Source of the DNA: Methanosarcinales archaeon
GTDB taxonomy: Archaea > Halobacteriota > Methanosarcinia > Methanosarcinales > Methanogasteraceae
NCBI GenBank assembly: GCA_030666765.1
Contig: DAOUXE010000118.1
Span: forward strand, 1 to 5,279
Reading direction: 5' to 3'
DNA length: 5,279 nt
Shown: piece after piece, positions 1-5,279 of the stretch
Layout of the letters: the number at the start of each line of letters is the position of its first letter
How positions within the stretch are numbered: the first letter of the stretch is position 1
The notes under the pieces: model-generated
What the model was told of the DNA's origin: nothing
The model's input: the letters and a program-made list of their open reading frames with translations, nothing else
The model's database searches: none
Program-made: the position numbers and the translations under genes

Positions 1-1
1 G

Positions 2-610
2 CGGGAGAGCGTGATGCTGCGCGATATGGATGTCGAGGATATTGCTATCGGGAATTATCTTAAGGGGAATGAGAAGAGCGGCTCTGTTGCATGGATTCTG
101 GCAGAAGACGGTACACCGATCATCTCTTACTGGGGAGTCGGTCTTGGAAAAGTTGTTTATATGGGAATTCCGGACATAACAGGGGACTATGCATGGAGCG
201 ATTTTCATACAATGCCTGAATATCCGATATTCTGGATGAATCTGATCGAGTACCTCTGTGGAACCGAAGGAGTCGAGAGCTGCAACAAGCAGACCGGATC
301 TGCCATGCAGTTCGATTCGAAGGTCAGGACGACGACGCCGGATGGACGGGTGATCAAGACGAACAACCTTCTACTCGACCAGACCGGCGTGTACAAGCTT
401 CCAGGCAAGCTTGTTGCGGTAAACCTGTACGATGCAGCAGAGTCAAACCCAGAAGGTTCCGGCATCACCGATACAAAGACCGCGAGAACGAGCATTGGAA
501 AGACGGTTCAGACCACCGCAAAAAAGGAGTTTGACTGGATTTTGTTGATACTTGTGCTTGTATTGATATGTACCGAACTATACTATATCCGAAGCAGAGG
601 TGAGTTGTGA
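2..610 (+). CDS. VWA/BatA-type membrane protein, C-terminal part (5' end outside window)
   Basis: The frame is open from base 2 with no stop, so the GTG at 11 is unlikely to be the true start and the gene begins to the left of the window. Counting from that GTG, residues about 25-82 carry the end of a glutamine-amidotransferase-like fold: a GLGKVVYMGIP strand, then YAWSDF and FWMNLIEYL, the usual ending in BatA-like VWA membrane proteins. A beta-rich segment follows, with LDQTGVYKLP and the AVNLYDAAESN motif typical of the family. A low-complexity T/K linker leads to one membrane helix (about 176-191) and a short basic cytoplasmic tail. The bulk is therefore probably extracytoplasmic. The missing N-terminal part would be expected to hold two membrane helices and a VWA domain; that is inferred from the family, not seen. 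The stop overlaps the next start by one base (TGATG), so the two genes are co-translated and probably act together. Exact function is unknown. Confidence 0.85.
   Translation, partial: RESVMLRDMDVEDIAIGNYLKGNEKSGSVAWILAEDGTPIISYWGVGLGKVVYMGIPDITGDYAWSDFHTMPEYPIFWMNLIEYLCGTEGVESCNKQTGSAMQFDSKVRTTTPDGRVIKTNNLLLDQTGVYKLPGKLVAVNLYDAAESNPEGSGITDTKTARTSIGKTVQTTAKKEFDWILLILVLVLICTELYYIRSRGEL
599..604 (+). promoter_or_regulatory. Ribosome binding site deciding the start of the large VWA gene
   Basis: GGTGAG lies 5 nt before the ATG at 610 but only 2 nt before the GTG at 607. The spacing favours ATG 610, which also forms a 1-nt overlap with the upstream stop codon at 608-610. Confidence 0.65.
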
Positions 611-3045
611 TGGTGGTTGATCTCACAGATATGCTCTTTGGCAACAAACAAGTCCTCTATGCGATCATTCCGGTAATTATTATCGGGCTTTATTATCTTA
701 AGAAGAGCCAAAAAAAGCTACTTGTACTGAGCCGGATGATCGTTGCGGCTCTAATCATAATCGCGCTTGCATCCCCCTACACCATCACCACCCACTCAAT
801 ATCCGACCCAAACCCTTCGATTACAGTCATCAACGACCAGTCCTCAAGCATGGACATATTCGACAGATCCATCGCTGACGCAGTCTGTGACTCCATACAT
901 GAGCGCAATCCGACCTCGCAGATCCGTTCATTTTCAGGGGATCAGTCACCGATCGGGGATAAGATAATGCAGTATTCCAGAGGGAACGATCACATCGTGC
1001 TGGTCAGTGATGTAAACAGCAACTATGGTCGCGAACTTGCGGATGCGGTATCGGTTGCGTCGAGATCAAACACCACCGCTTATGTTATAGCGCAGACTCC
1101 AACCCAAAATGATGCGAGCATCGAGATCGTCGGGAGCAAGACCGTGATCATCGGCAACAAGAACGTCTTCGGAATCGTGGCACAGCAAGCAGAAACGCAT
1201 ATCCGGTACGAACTCGTGGTCAAGGTGGACGAGGAGGTCGTCTACCAGAGCGAGATCGACCAGACTGAGCGGATCAAGGTACGGAAGATTCCGCACACGT
1301 TCGATACGCTTGGTAGCCATGTGGTATCCGCGGAGATCGTGCCTAAGGGGGGTGGTAGCGACTACCGCTCAGCAAACAATGTCTTTAAGAAGGTAGTGTA
1401 TGTCGTTCCGAAGCCAGAAGTCCTGCTGATCACAGATGTGCAGTCGAATCTTCGGGATATCGTGGGCGATCAGTACGATGCCCACATAAGCACTCAGCTC
1501 TCGGAACTTAAGGATACAAAGGCGGCGATCCTTGACAACAGGTACCTCGAATCACTGCCGTCTGGCGATATTGAGATGCTGCGGGATTTCGTGGGCGACG
1601 GTCACGGGCTTGTAGTGGTAGGCGGAGACCAGTCGTATGACCGGGGCAGGTATCTGGACTCTGAATTCGAGAAGATTCTTCCGGTTAAGTCGTATCCGAG
1701 CGAGTACTACGGCAGGAACGATGTCGTGATCGTGATGGACGTTTCTGACAGTACGCTTTCGGATATTGTTGTGGAAAGTGGCGTCACGTTTCTTGATTAT
1801 GAAAAAGCACTGGCGATTTATATGATTGATGATAAGGAGTTTCGGGATGATTATGTGGGTGTAGTTGCTTTTGGGGGAGACGCCTACATAATATCCGGTT
1901 TGGTGTATCTCGAAAACGAGCAGACAAGAGAATTATTGAAAGATACGATAAGGGTAAAAACCCCACAAGGACAATCCACCACGCTCGATCAAGGATTGTC
2001 TCTGGCAGAGGAGATGCTTGCCAATTCTGCCGGAGCAAAGGACGTGATCCTAATATCAGATGGTAGAATCGATGAAGACATCTATGAGAGTTCGTTAGCT
2101 GTTGCAACCCGGATGAAGAGCAAGAATATTAAGATGCACTTCATCCAGGTGATAAGTTCGCCGACCCGCGTGATTGGCGCGTATGGAAAACTTGCTCATG
2201 AAGTGGATGCCTCTTATGCACAAACTACATATCCGAAATCGATCGATATCAACACCGGTCAGCCAGATGCAGAACCGACGCCGACGCCACCCCTAAAAGA
2301 CGCTGGCATCTACGCGGTCTCGGTATTTGACACGAACCACTTCATCACAAGAGACCTCGAACTGTCAGGAACCATCACAGGATTCAACGATGTCACACCG
2401 AAACTCGGTGCCAAGAAGCTCGTTGCGACCGGTGACGGAAAACCGGTCGTCTGCGCGTGGCGGTACGGGCTTGGGCGGGTCGTCTCGTGGAGCACTGATA
2501 ACGGCAACGAGTGGAGTTCCGCGCTCTATACTGAGAACAACTCGCAACTGGTCTCGTCCACAATCAACTGGGCGATCGGTGATCCGAGACCGGAAGTTGG
2601 CATGGTGATCGAGGCAGACGACATATTTTTCGGTGAGATCTCCAGGATCACCATCACATCAGATACCATACCAAGCCTGAACTTTGGCGGAAGTCCGCTT
2701 GATATGTCGAGGATCGCTGAAAACACGTACACAACAGAGATCGATCTGGGCGAACAGGCAGTTTACTATCTCTCTGACTACGGGATCGCTGTGAACTATC
2801 CTCTCGAATACCGGGATGTCGGGACGAATCCGGATGCGGAAAAGATCATCCAGTCGTACGGAGGGAGGGTGTACAGCGACAGTGAGATCGGAATGCTCTG
2901 CGATGATGTGCGGCGGAAGTCTGTGCGGACCGTGTGCGAACGACTGGATCAGAAGATACCGTTTATCCTTGCAGCGCTTGCGATCTTCATGCTTGAGGTG
3001 ATCGGTCGAAGGGTGCGGGAGATTATGAGGAATAAGGATGAATGA
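610..3045 (+). CDS. Membrane protein with two VWA-like domains and a glutamine-amidotransferase-like fold
   Basis: An 811-residue protein from ATG 610. Two membrane helices (about 14-30 and 40-58) open it. A first VWA-like domain (about 68-165) starts with DQSSS (D76), a DxSxS metal-site motif, and has a second acidic site at VLVSDVNS. After a beta-rich segment, an amidotransferase-like Rossmann fold (about 270-360) ends in ILPV. It is interrupted by a full VWA domain (about 370-550) with a complete MIDAS: DVSDS (D377, S379, S381), the threonines of GQSTTLDQG (about 457-458) and D484 in LISDG. A Pro/Thr linker (EPTPTPP) follows, then the rest of the fold with YGLGRVVSWSTD near 620. A final beta domain has the VNYPLEYRDVG motif, and one helix (about 785-800) anchors the C-terminus. 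No amidotransferase catalytic Cys triad is evident, so the fold is probably structural. The VWA domains likely bind partner proteins through a divalent metal outside the membrane. The role is inferred from Bat/MoxR-type operons; the exact task is unknown. Confidence 0.92.
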   Translation: MVVDLTDMLFGNKQVLYAIIPVIIIGLYYLKKSQKKLLVLSRMIVAALIIIALASPYTITTHSISDPNPSITVINDQSSSMDIFDRSIADAVCDSIHERNPTSQIRSFSGDQSPIGDKIMQYSRGNDHIVLVSDVNSNYGRELADAVSVASRSNTTAYVIAQTPTQNDASIEIVGSKTVIIGNKNVFGIVAQQAETHIRYELVVKVDEEVVYQSEIDQTERIKVRKIPHTFDTLGSHVVSAEIVPKGGGSDYRSANNVFKKVVYVVPKPEVLLITDVQSNLRDIVGDQYDAHISTQLSELKDTKAAILDNRYLESLPSGDIEMLRDFVGDGHGLVVVGGDQSYDRGRYLDSEFEKILPVKSYPSEYYGRNDVVIVMDVSDSTLSDIVVESGVTFLDYEKALAIYMIDDKEFRDDYVGVVAFGGDAYIISGLVYLENEQTRELLKDTIRVKTPQGQSTTLDQGLSLAEEMLANSAGAKDVILISDGRIDEDIYESSLAVATRMKSKNIKMHFIQVISSPTRVIGAYGKLAHEVDASYAQTTYPKSIDINTGQPDAEPTPTPPLKDAGIYAVSVFDTNHFITRDLELSGTITGFNDVTPKLGAKKLVATGDGKPVVCAWRYGLGRVVSWSTDNGNEWSSALYTENNSQLVSSTINWAIGDPRPEVGMVIEADDIFFGEISRITITSDTIPSLNFGGSPLDMSRIAENTYTTEIDLGEQAVYYLSDYGIAVNYPLEYRDVGTNPDAEKIIQSYGGRVYSDSEIGMLCDDVRRKSVRTVCERLDQKIPFILAALAIFMLEVIGRRVREIMRNKDE

Positions 3046-3214
3046 TCTTTCGGAGCGGTCGGAAAAGCATGATTCGACCAGAACGTTTTCCAGAGGTCTG
3101 ATTCGGGACGTGACCGAGGATGAGCTCAGTTATTATGAACACGTCATTAAAAAATTCGAGAGAAGGTACGGTATGAGTTATTCCAACCGAATCTTTTTAA
3201 CCACCTCTCTCTAA
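3038..3214 (+). CDS. Small charged protein of unknown function, coupled to the VWA gene
   Basis: A 58-codon ORF starting with ATG 3038, overlapping the last 8 nt of the VWA gene. A GAGG ribosome site at 3027-3030 lies 7 nt upstream, so translational coupling is likely. The protein has a polar N-terminus (MNDLSERSEKHD), then an amphipathic acidic/basic stretch (VTEDELSYYEHVIKKFERR) ending in YGMSY. The form 'ELxxYxxxIxxFExxYGMS' resembles the tail of small archaeal antitoxin-like or coiled proteins, but I cannot name a family. The final residues (NRIFLTTSL) are encoded by sequence that also carries the TATA-like box of the next gene, so the C-terminus may be a shortened one. It could be a genuine small operon member or a truncated relic; coding character up to about 3180 favours a real gene. 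Confidence 0.55.
   Translation: MNDLSERSEKHDSTRTFSRGLIRDVTEDELSYYEHVIKKFERRYGMSYSNRIFLTTSL
3188..3201 (+). promoter_or_regulatory. Archaeal TATA-like box for the MBL hydrolase gene
   Basis: CGAATCTTTTTAAC, with TATA core CTTTTTAA at 3193-3200 and a purine-containing stretch in front that could act as BRE. Initiation about 25 nt downstream would fall near 3222, leaving a leader of roughly 25 nt before ATG 3247. It lies inside the 3' end of the small upstream ORF. Confidence 0.5.
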
Positions 3215-3246
3215 CCCAAACCACAGTTCAATCAAAATCAGAATAT

Positions 3247-3867
3247 ATGAAACCAGATAACAACAAACTCAATGTGCAGAAATTCTCACTATACGCAAAC
3301 GCATATCTGATCGATGGAACCGTCCTCATAGATACAGGGATCGACCCCAGGGAGATCGCGGGATACGATCTTGAACTGATCATACTCACGCACTGCCACT
3401 TTGATCATACCTGCGCGACATCAGAGATTGCTGAGATGACGGGTGCTAAAATCGCAATCCATGAAGAGGATGCGCGATTGCTTGGTGATGACTGCGCGAC
3501 CGCATCGGCACTCTTTGGCAAGCGCGCGCCAGAGATAAATCCTGATATACTGCTTTATGGCGGGGAGATCTTTGAATCGGACAATTTCGTGCTGGAGGTG
3601 ATCCATACACCGGGTCACACGCCTGGCGGTATCTGTTTATACGAATCAGAGACCAGAAGCCTCTTCTCAGGAGATACTATATTCCCCGGCGGCGGGATTG
3701 GGAGATGTGATCTTGGGGGCGACCTCTCTGATCTTATCCATTCAATAGAACTGCTCACAACGCTCGATCCGGAAGTGCTGTATCCGGGGCATCTCGGTGT
3801 TACTGATGCGGGGGTCCCCTCGCAGATCGGATCGTCACTGGCACACGCACGAGAACTTGTAGCATGA
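3247..3867 (+). CDS. Metallo-beta-lactamase-fold hydrolase (glyoxalase II-like)
   Basis: A 206-residue soluble protein, full length for a compact single-domain MBL-fold hydrolase. All metal ligands expected of the family are visible: HCHFDH (H49, H51, D53, H54), H124 in TPGHTPGG, D143 in SGDTIF, and H182 in YPGHLG. The first strands carry the usual NAYLIDG and VLIDTG (D29) motifs. This ligand set binds two metals, usually zinc or iron, and supports hydrolysis of thioesters or other esters in the cytoplasm; hydroxyacylglutathione hydrolase (glyoxalase II) is the nearest familiar relative. Archaea generally lack glutathione, so the physiological substrate cannot be told from sequence. ATG 3247 is the only usual start in the frame, which is open from 3151 without another ATG, GTG or TTG. 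No clear Shine-Dalgarno site precedes it. It appears to be transcribed separately from the VWA operon. Confidence 0.93.
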   Translation: MKPDNNKLNVQKFSLYANAYLIDGTVLIDTGIDPREIAGYDLELIILTHCHFDHTCATSEIAEMTGAKIAIHEEDARLLGDDCATASALFGKRAPEINPDILLYGGEIFESDNFVLEVIHTPGHTPGGICLYESETRSLFSGDTIFPGGGIGRCDLGGDLSDLIHSIELLTTLDPEVLYPGHLGVTDAGVPSQIGSSLAHARELVA

Positions 3868-3874
3868 CGAATCA

Positions 3875-3882
3875 CTTTCTTT
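3875..3882 (+). terminator. Possible T-rich terminator after the MBL gene
   Basis: CTTTCTTT follows the stop codon by 7 nt. Archaeal RNA polymerase can terminate at such T-rich tracts without a hairpin. The tract is short and broken by a C, so this is only suggestive. Confidence 0.25.
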
Positions 3883-3891
3883 ATATTATAT

Positions 3892-3907
3892 GCGAAAACT
3901 TTATAAG
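3892..3907 (+). promoter_or_regulatory. BRE/TATA promoter of the winged-helix regulator gene
   Basis: CGAAAA (BRE-like, 3893-3897 region) directly before CTTTATAAG (3899-3907), a near-ideal archaeal TATA box. Initiation about 25 nt downstream falls near 3928-3930, just ahead of the AAGGTGA ribosome site, so the leader would be short. This is the strongest promoter in the window and likely also drives the tRNA gene downstream. Confidence 0.75.
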
Positions 3908-3929
3908 TGAACAGAGCCGACTTATATTA

Positions 3930-3935
3930 AGGTGA
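3930..3935 (+). promoter_or_regulatory. Ribosome binding site deciding the regulator start
   Basis: AGGTGA lies 5 nt before ATG 3941. It overlaps the alternative GTG at 3932, which rules that codon out as the start. Confidence 0.7.
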
Positions 3936-3940
3936 ATATT

Positions 3941-4315
3941 ATGAAAGAACTGTCGATACAGGTAATGGGCGAACACGAACATGAGATTGCAGAACTGCTA
4001 CAGGGTCTTGGACTGCCAAAAATCGTATCGAGAACCATCTCATGCCTCTCCAGCACAACCGAGATGACCTCCCGAGATCTCGAAGCTGCTGCTGCCATCA
4101 GACAGCCAGAGGTCAGCGCGGCCATGCGCGTGTTGCGTGCGAACAAATGGGTCTCAGAGCGGGAAGAGAAGAAGAAGACTGGCAAGGGTAGACCTGTCAA
4201 GGTGTACAGTCTTGGCGTTCCGCTCCGCCAGATTGTGGAACTGCTCGAAAGTGACAAGCTGGTATCCAACAAAGAGATGATGGACGATATCCAGCGATTA
4301 CGAGAACTCGCGTAG
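3941..4315 (+). CDS. Winged helix-turn-helix transcriptional regulator
   Basis: A 124-residue protein from ATG 3941. After a short N-terminal helix (HEHEIAELLQGLGLP), residues about 26-91 form a winged helix: a first helix (PKIVSRTISCLSS), a second (TSRDLEAAAAI), a recognition helix (QPEVSAAMRVLRANKWV, about 55-71) and a basic wing with EKKKTGKGRPVKVYSL (about 76-91). A C-terminal helical tail (about 94-124) probably dimerises. The layout resembles ArsR/TrmB-type single-domain regulators found widely in methanogens; I do not recognise a specific named member. It has no metal-binding Cys cluster (one Cys, C35) and no sugar-binding domain, so no ligand is implied. It has its own promoter, and the tRNA-Pro gene follows after one base, so tRNA processing would cut the transcript at the stop codon. 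Its targets are unknown; autoregulation is possible but no clear operator repeat is seen. Confidence 0.85.
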   Translation: MKELSIQVMGEHEHEIAELLQGLGLPKIVSRTISCLSSTTEMTSRDLEAAAAIRQPEVSAAMRVLRANKWVSEREEKKKTGKGRPVKVYSLGVPLRQIVELLESDKLVSNKEMMDDIQRLRELA

Positions 4316-4316
4316 C

Positions 4317-4391
4317 GGGACCGTAGGGTAGCTTGGTCCATCCTGCCAGGTCGGGGATCTGGCGACCGGCGTTCAAATCGCCGCGGTCCCA
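4317..4391 (+). tRNA. tRNA-Pro (anticodon GGG)
   Basis: A complete cloverleaf: acceptor GGGACCG (4317-4323) pairs fully with CGGTCCC (4384-4390), discriminator A4391; D stem GGGT/ATCC (4326-4329/4340-4343) with G4335-G4336 in the loop; anticodon stem CCAGG/TCTGG (4346-4350/4358-4362); T stem CGGCG/CGCCG (4367-4371/4379-4383) around TTCAAAT. The 7-nt anticodon loop TCGGGGA gives anticodon GGG at 4353-4355. Position 33 is then C instead of the near-universal U. A one-base shift would give CGG, also proline, but breaks the stem. The variable loop is 4 nt. There is no intron and no encoded CCA. It begins one base after the upstream stop codon and has no own promoter, so it is probably cut from the regulator's transcript. 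No T-tract terminator follows closely. Confidence 0.97.
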
Positions 4392-4443
4392 TCTAGTGGG
4401 AAGTGGTTGGGGTATTAGATGTTCGAGCGCTTGTGGTCACGCA

Positions 4444-4728
4444 TCAGACCTGACCGATCCGCCGCGCTTGTATCATTACCACTAACCACTGCAACCACAC
4501 ACACTCCGCCCTCTGCAGACACTCCTTCGCATCAGAGATCGTGTACTTACTGAAATAAAAGATGCTCGCAGCCACTGTCGCAGACGCATTCGTACCCCGC
4601 AGGACCTCAAAAGAGTATGATTCGAATTCCGTATCACACCTGTGACATCAATGATGATCCCACCTCACACCCGGAAAGATAAGGATATCCGGAAAGAGCA
4701 CCGCAAAGCTGACTATTTCATCACTCAT
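4444..4728 (-). pseudogene. Unrecognised short gene interrupted by an in-frame TGA
   Basis: On the minus strand an ATG at 4728 overlaps the TPR stop by 8 nt (ATGAGTGA) and is preceded, 6 nt away, by GAGGTGA (4735-4741), so this is a convincing coupled start. It encodes 26 residues beginning MSDEIVSFAVLFPDILIFPG and then meets TGA at 4648-4650. The same frame continues open for 67 more codons to TGA at 4444-4446, with protein-like content (CHRCDTEFESYSFEVLRG, then ASIFYFSKYTISDAKECL). Two readings fit: a single nonsense change, or a pair of compensating frameshifts around 4630-4665, since the neighbouring frame there reads GGIIIDVTGVI. No family is recognised; CHRCDTEFE loosely recalls half of a zinc ribbon. 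The other bases between the tRNA and the TPR gene show nothing else I can support. Confidence 0.4.
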
Positions 4729-5026
4729 CTGCGGTCACCTCTTCGTAGTATTTGTCGAAGAGTGCGTCGCCTATCTCTTCTTTTAGAGCTGCTATGAGTC
4801 GTCCTGCCAAATCCTTGTACGGTAAATCTAGTTCATAAAATATCGCTGAAGCATTGTGGTAACATCTCAAAGCCTCCTTATAATTTCCTTTTTCCTGGAA
4901 AATCTGCCCCATCTGCCAGAGTGTCCTTACTATCCCGCTTCTGTCTCCCAGTTCTTTTGATATCTTCAGACTCTCCTGATACATCGTGGCAGCCTCTTCG
5001 TACCTGCCCTGTGCTTGATGTGTCAT
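4721..5026 (-). CDS. TPR protein, surviving C-terminal ORF
   Basis: A 101-codon ORF from ATG 5026. It holds a TPR unit (GRYEEAATMYQESLKISKE, then LGDRSGIVRTLWQMG), a second unit (QIFQEKGNYKEALRCYHNAS, then AIFYELDLPYKDLAGRL) and a capping helix (ALKEEIGDALFDKYYEEV). The TPR unit length is 40 residues, as in the TPR arrays of large archaeal and bacterial signalling or STAND-type proteins. TPR helices form a right-handed superhelix that binds other proteins; the partner is unknown. The ATG has no good ribosome site in front (TTGGA only) and sits in the middle of a TPR unit, so it is probably an internal methionine of a once longer protein. It may still be translated, but it is better read as the tail of the broken gene spanning 4721-5119. 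Confidence 0.6.
   Translation of the reverse strand: MTHQAQGRYEEAATMYQESLKISKELGDRSGIVRTLWQMGQIFQEKGNYKEALRCYHNASAIFYELDLPYKDLAGRLIAALKEEIGDALFDKYYEEVTADE
4735..4741 (-). promoter_or_regulatory. Ribosome binding site inside the end of the TPR gene
   Basis: GAGGTGA on the minus strand, 6 nt before ATG 4728. It is the best ribosome site on the minus strand and marks a coupled downstream gene start. Confidence 0.55.
4964..5020 (-). repeat. 57-bp direct repeat, copy B (TPR-coding)
   Basis: It matches 5046-5102 at 56 of 57 positions (the difference is at 4970 versus 5052). It encodes the first helix pair of a TPR unit in the intact frame. Confidence 0.9.
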
Positions 5027-5045
5027 TCCAATCTGGTGGAGTGTC

Positions 5046-5102
5046 CTTCAGGCTCTCCTGATACATCGTGGCAGCCTCTTCGTACCTGCCCTGTGCTTGA
5101 TG
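5046..5102 (-). repeat. 57-bp direct repeat, copy A (TPR-coding, frame-shifted)
   Basis: Partner of 4964-5020. The offset is 82 bp, not the 120 bp expected from 40-residue units; the 38-bp shortfall is the deletion that breaks the gene. The flanking GAGTGTCCTT at 4919 and 5039 still shows the 120-bp period. Confidence 0.9.
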
Positions 5103-5119
5103 ACCGAATTCAAGAGGTC

Positions 5120-5269
5120 TCAAAGAGATGGTACGTTGACATCGAACTCGTATTCATCAGAAACTTCTTCACTCTCCGCACGTTCATCTGTTATGCCCAG
5201 CTTCGCTTTCAAGAAGGGTACCAGCCCCGTTCCAATCTCGATACCACTCTCGATCTGCGTACCCTTCAT
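5120..5269 (-). CDS. Small acidic-tailed protein of unknown function, possibly the end of a longer gene
   Basis: A 49-residue ORF from ATG 5269 to TGA 5120-5122. It begins MKGTQIESGIEIGTG, continues LVPFLKAKLGITDERAES and ends in an acidic tail (EEVSDEYEFDVNVPSL). The glycine-rich hydrophobic start followed by a charged tail reads as real coding sequence. The frame stays open upstream to the window edge (three more codons) and no ribosome site is visible before the ATG, so this may be the C-terminus of a larger protein encoded to the right. Its stop abuts the TPR remnant directly, so it was probably the gene before it in one operon, or was joined to it by the event that removed the TPR gene's 5' end. 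No family recognised. Confidence 0.5.
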   Translation of the reverse strand: MKGTQIESGIEIGTGLVPFLKAKLGITDERAESEEVSDEYEFDVNVPSL

Positions 5270-5279
5270 AATAGAGAGC

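Larger units (their letters stand above)
4721..5119 (-). pseudogene. TPR-repeat gene broken by a 38-bp deletion and a 5' truncation
   Basis: Upstream of the surviving ORF, bases 5102 to 5046 encode another unit in a different frame (HQAQGRYEEAATMYQESLK). Its frame then runs into nonsense. Inserting the 38 bases seen after the same point in the next unit (minus strand, after CTGAAG at 4964-4969, up to AAG before GACACTC) restores a perfect 40-residue period: ESLK-[ISKELGDRSGIVR]-TLHQIGMTHQAQGR. The 3-base AAG at both ends suggests slippage between microhomologies. Ahead of the first unit only a few non-TPR residues (LRPLEFG) separate it from the upstream ORF's stop at 5120-5122, and the frame has no ATG, so N-terminal units are missing. 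It is therefore a remnant, unless the deletion is an assembly error in a repetitive gene. Confidence 0.7.

Noticed and set aside
607..609. GTG 607 as start of the large VWA gene
   Set aside because: Only 2 nt from the ribosome site; ATG 610 has proper spacing and a 1-nt overlap with the previous stop.
1066..2107. Minus-strand ORFs of 84 and 107 codons inside the VWA gene
   Set aside because: Antisense to a protein with clear domain motifs throughout; no ribosome sites or recognisable content.
3922..4392. 156-codon minus-strand ORF beginning MGPRRFERRSPDPRPG
   Set aside because: Its start is the antisense of the tRNA-Pro and the rest is antisense to the well-supported winged-helix gene; it is a classic tRNA-derived false ORF.
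4402..4490. Inverted repeat AGTGGTT / AACCACT and direct repeat GCGCTTGT after the tRNA
   Set aside because: Arms of only 7-8 bp, the inverted pair about 75 nt apart, with no continuing pairing; expected by chance.
4419..4553. 44-codon plus-strand ORF from ATG 4419
   Set aside because: No ribosome site, Pro/Thr-rich low-complexity content, and it runs antisense to a more protein-like minus-strand frame.
4648..4650. In-frame TGA as a selenocysteine codon (followed by CHRC)
   Set aside because: No recognisable selenoprotein family, no SECIS element I could identify, and the surrounding genes are decayed; a mutation is simpler.
4919..5102. Repeats considered as a CRISPR array
   Set aside because: Only two copies, and the repeats encode TPR helices with spacing explained by protein units.

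Overview
The window reads as archaeal chromosome, probably from a methanogen-like or ANME-like euryarchaeon. The evidence is archaeal TATA-type promoter boxes just upstream of genes, GGTGA-type ribosome sites, an intron-less tRNA-Pro with no encoded CCA, a membrane von Willebrand A (VWA) gene pair of a kind common in methanogens, and 40-residue TPR units. The lineage is inferred from gene style, not from a marker gene.

Left part, plus strand (1-3214): the end of a VWA/BatA-type operon. The first gene enters from outside the window and only its C-terminal half is present. It runs by a 1-nt TGATG overlap into a complete 811-residue membrane protein with two VWA-like domains (the second with a full MIDAS metal site), a glutamine-amidotransferase-like fold and a C-terminal membrane helix. 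In related operons such genes follow a MoxR ATPase and a DUF58 protein; those would lie to the left. A 58-codon ORF overlaps the end of the large gene by 8 nt and looks translationally coupled.

Middle, plus strand (3190-4391): a metallo-beta-lactamase-fold hydrolase with its own TATA-like box, then a 124-residue winged-helix regulator with a clear promoter and ribosome site. A tRNA-Pro gene begins 1 nt after the regulator's stop codon, so the two are probably on one transcript.

Right part, minus strand (4444-5279): a worn stretch. From right to left it holds a 49-residue acidic-tailed ORF that may continue past the window edge, a TPR gene that has lost its 5' part and suffered a 38-bp deletion shifting the frame between two near-identical 57-bp repeats, and a downstream ORF with a good ribosome site but an in-frame TGA after 26 codons. 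This looks like a decaying accessory operon converging on the tRNA gene. No complete novel system is visible. The best leads are the TPR decay zone, the base-composition dip confined to the metal-binding VWA module, and the unusual tRNA-Pro setting.
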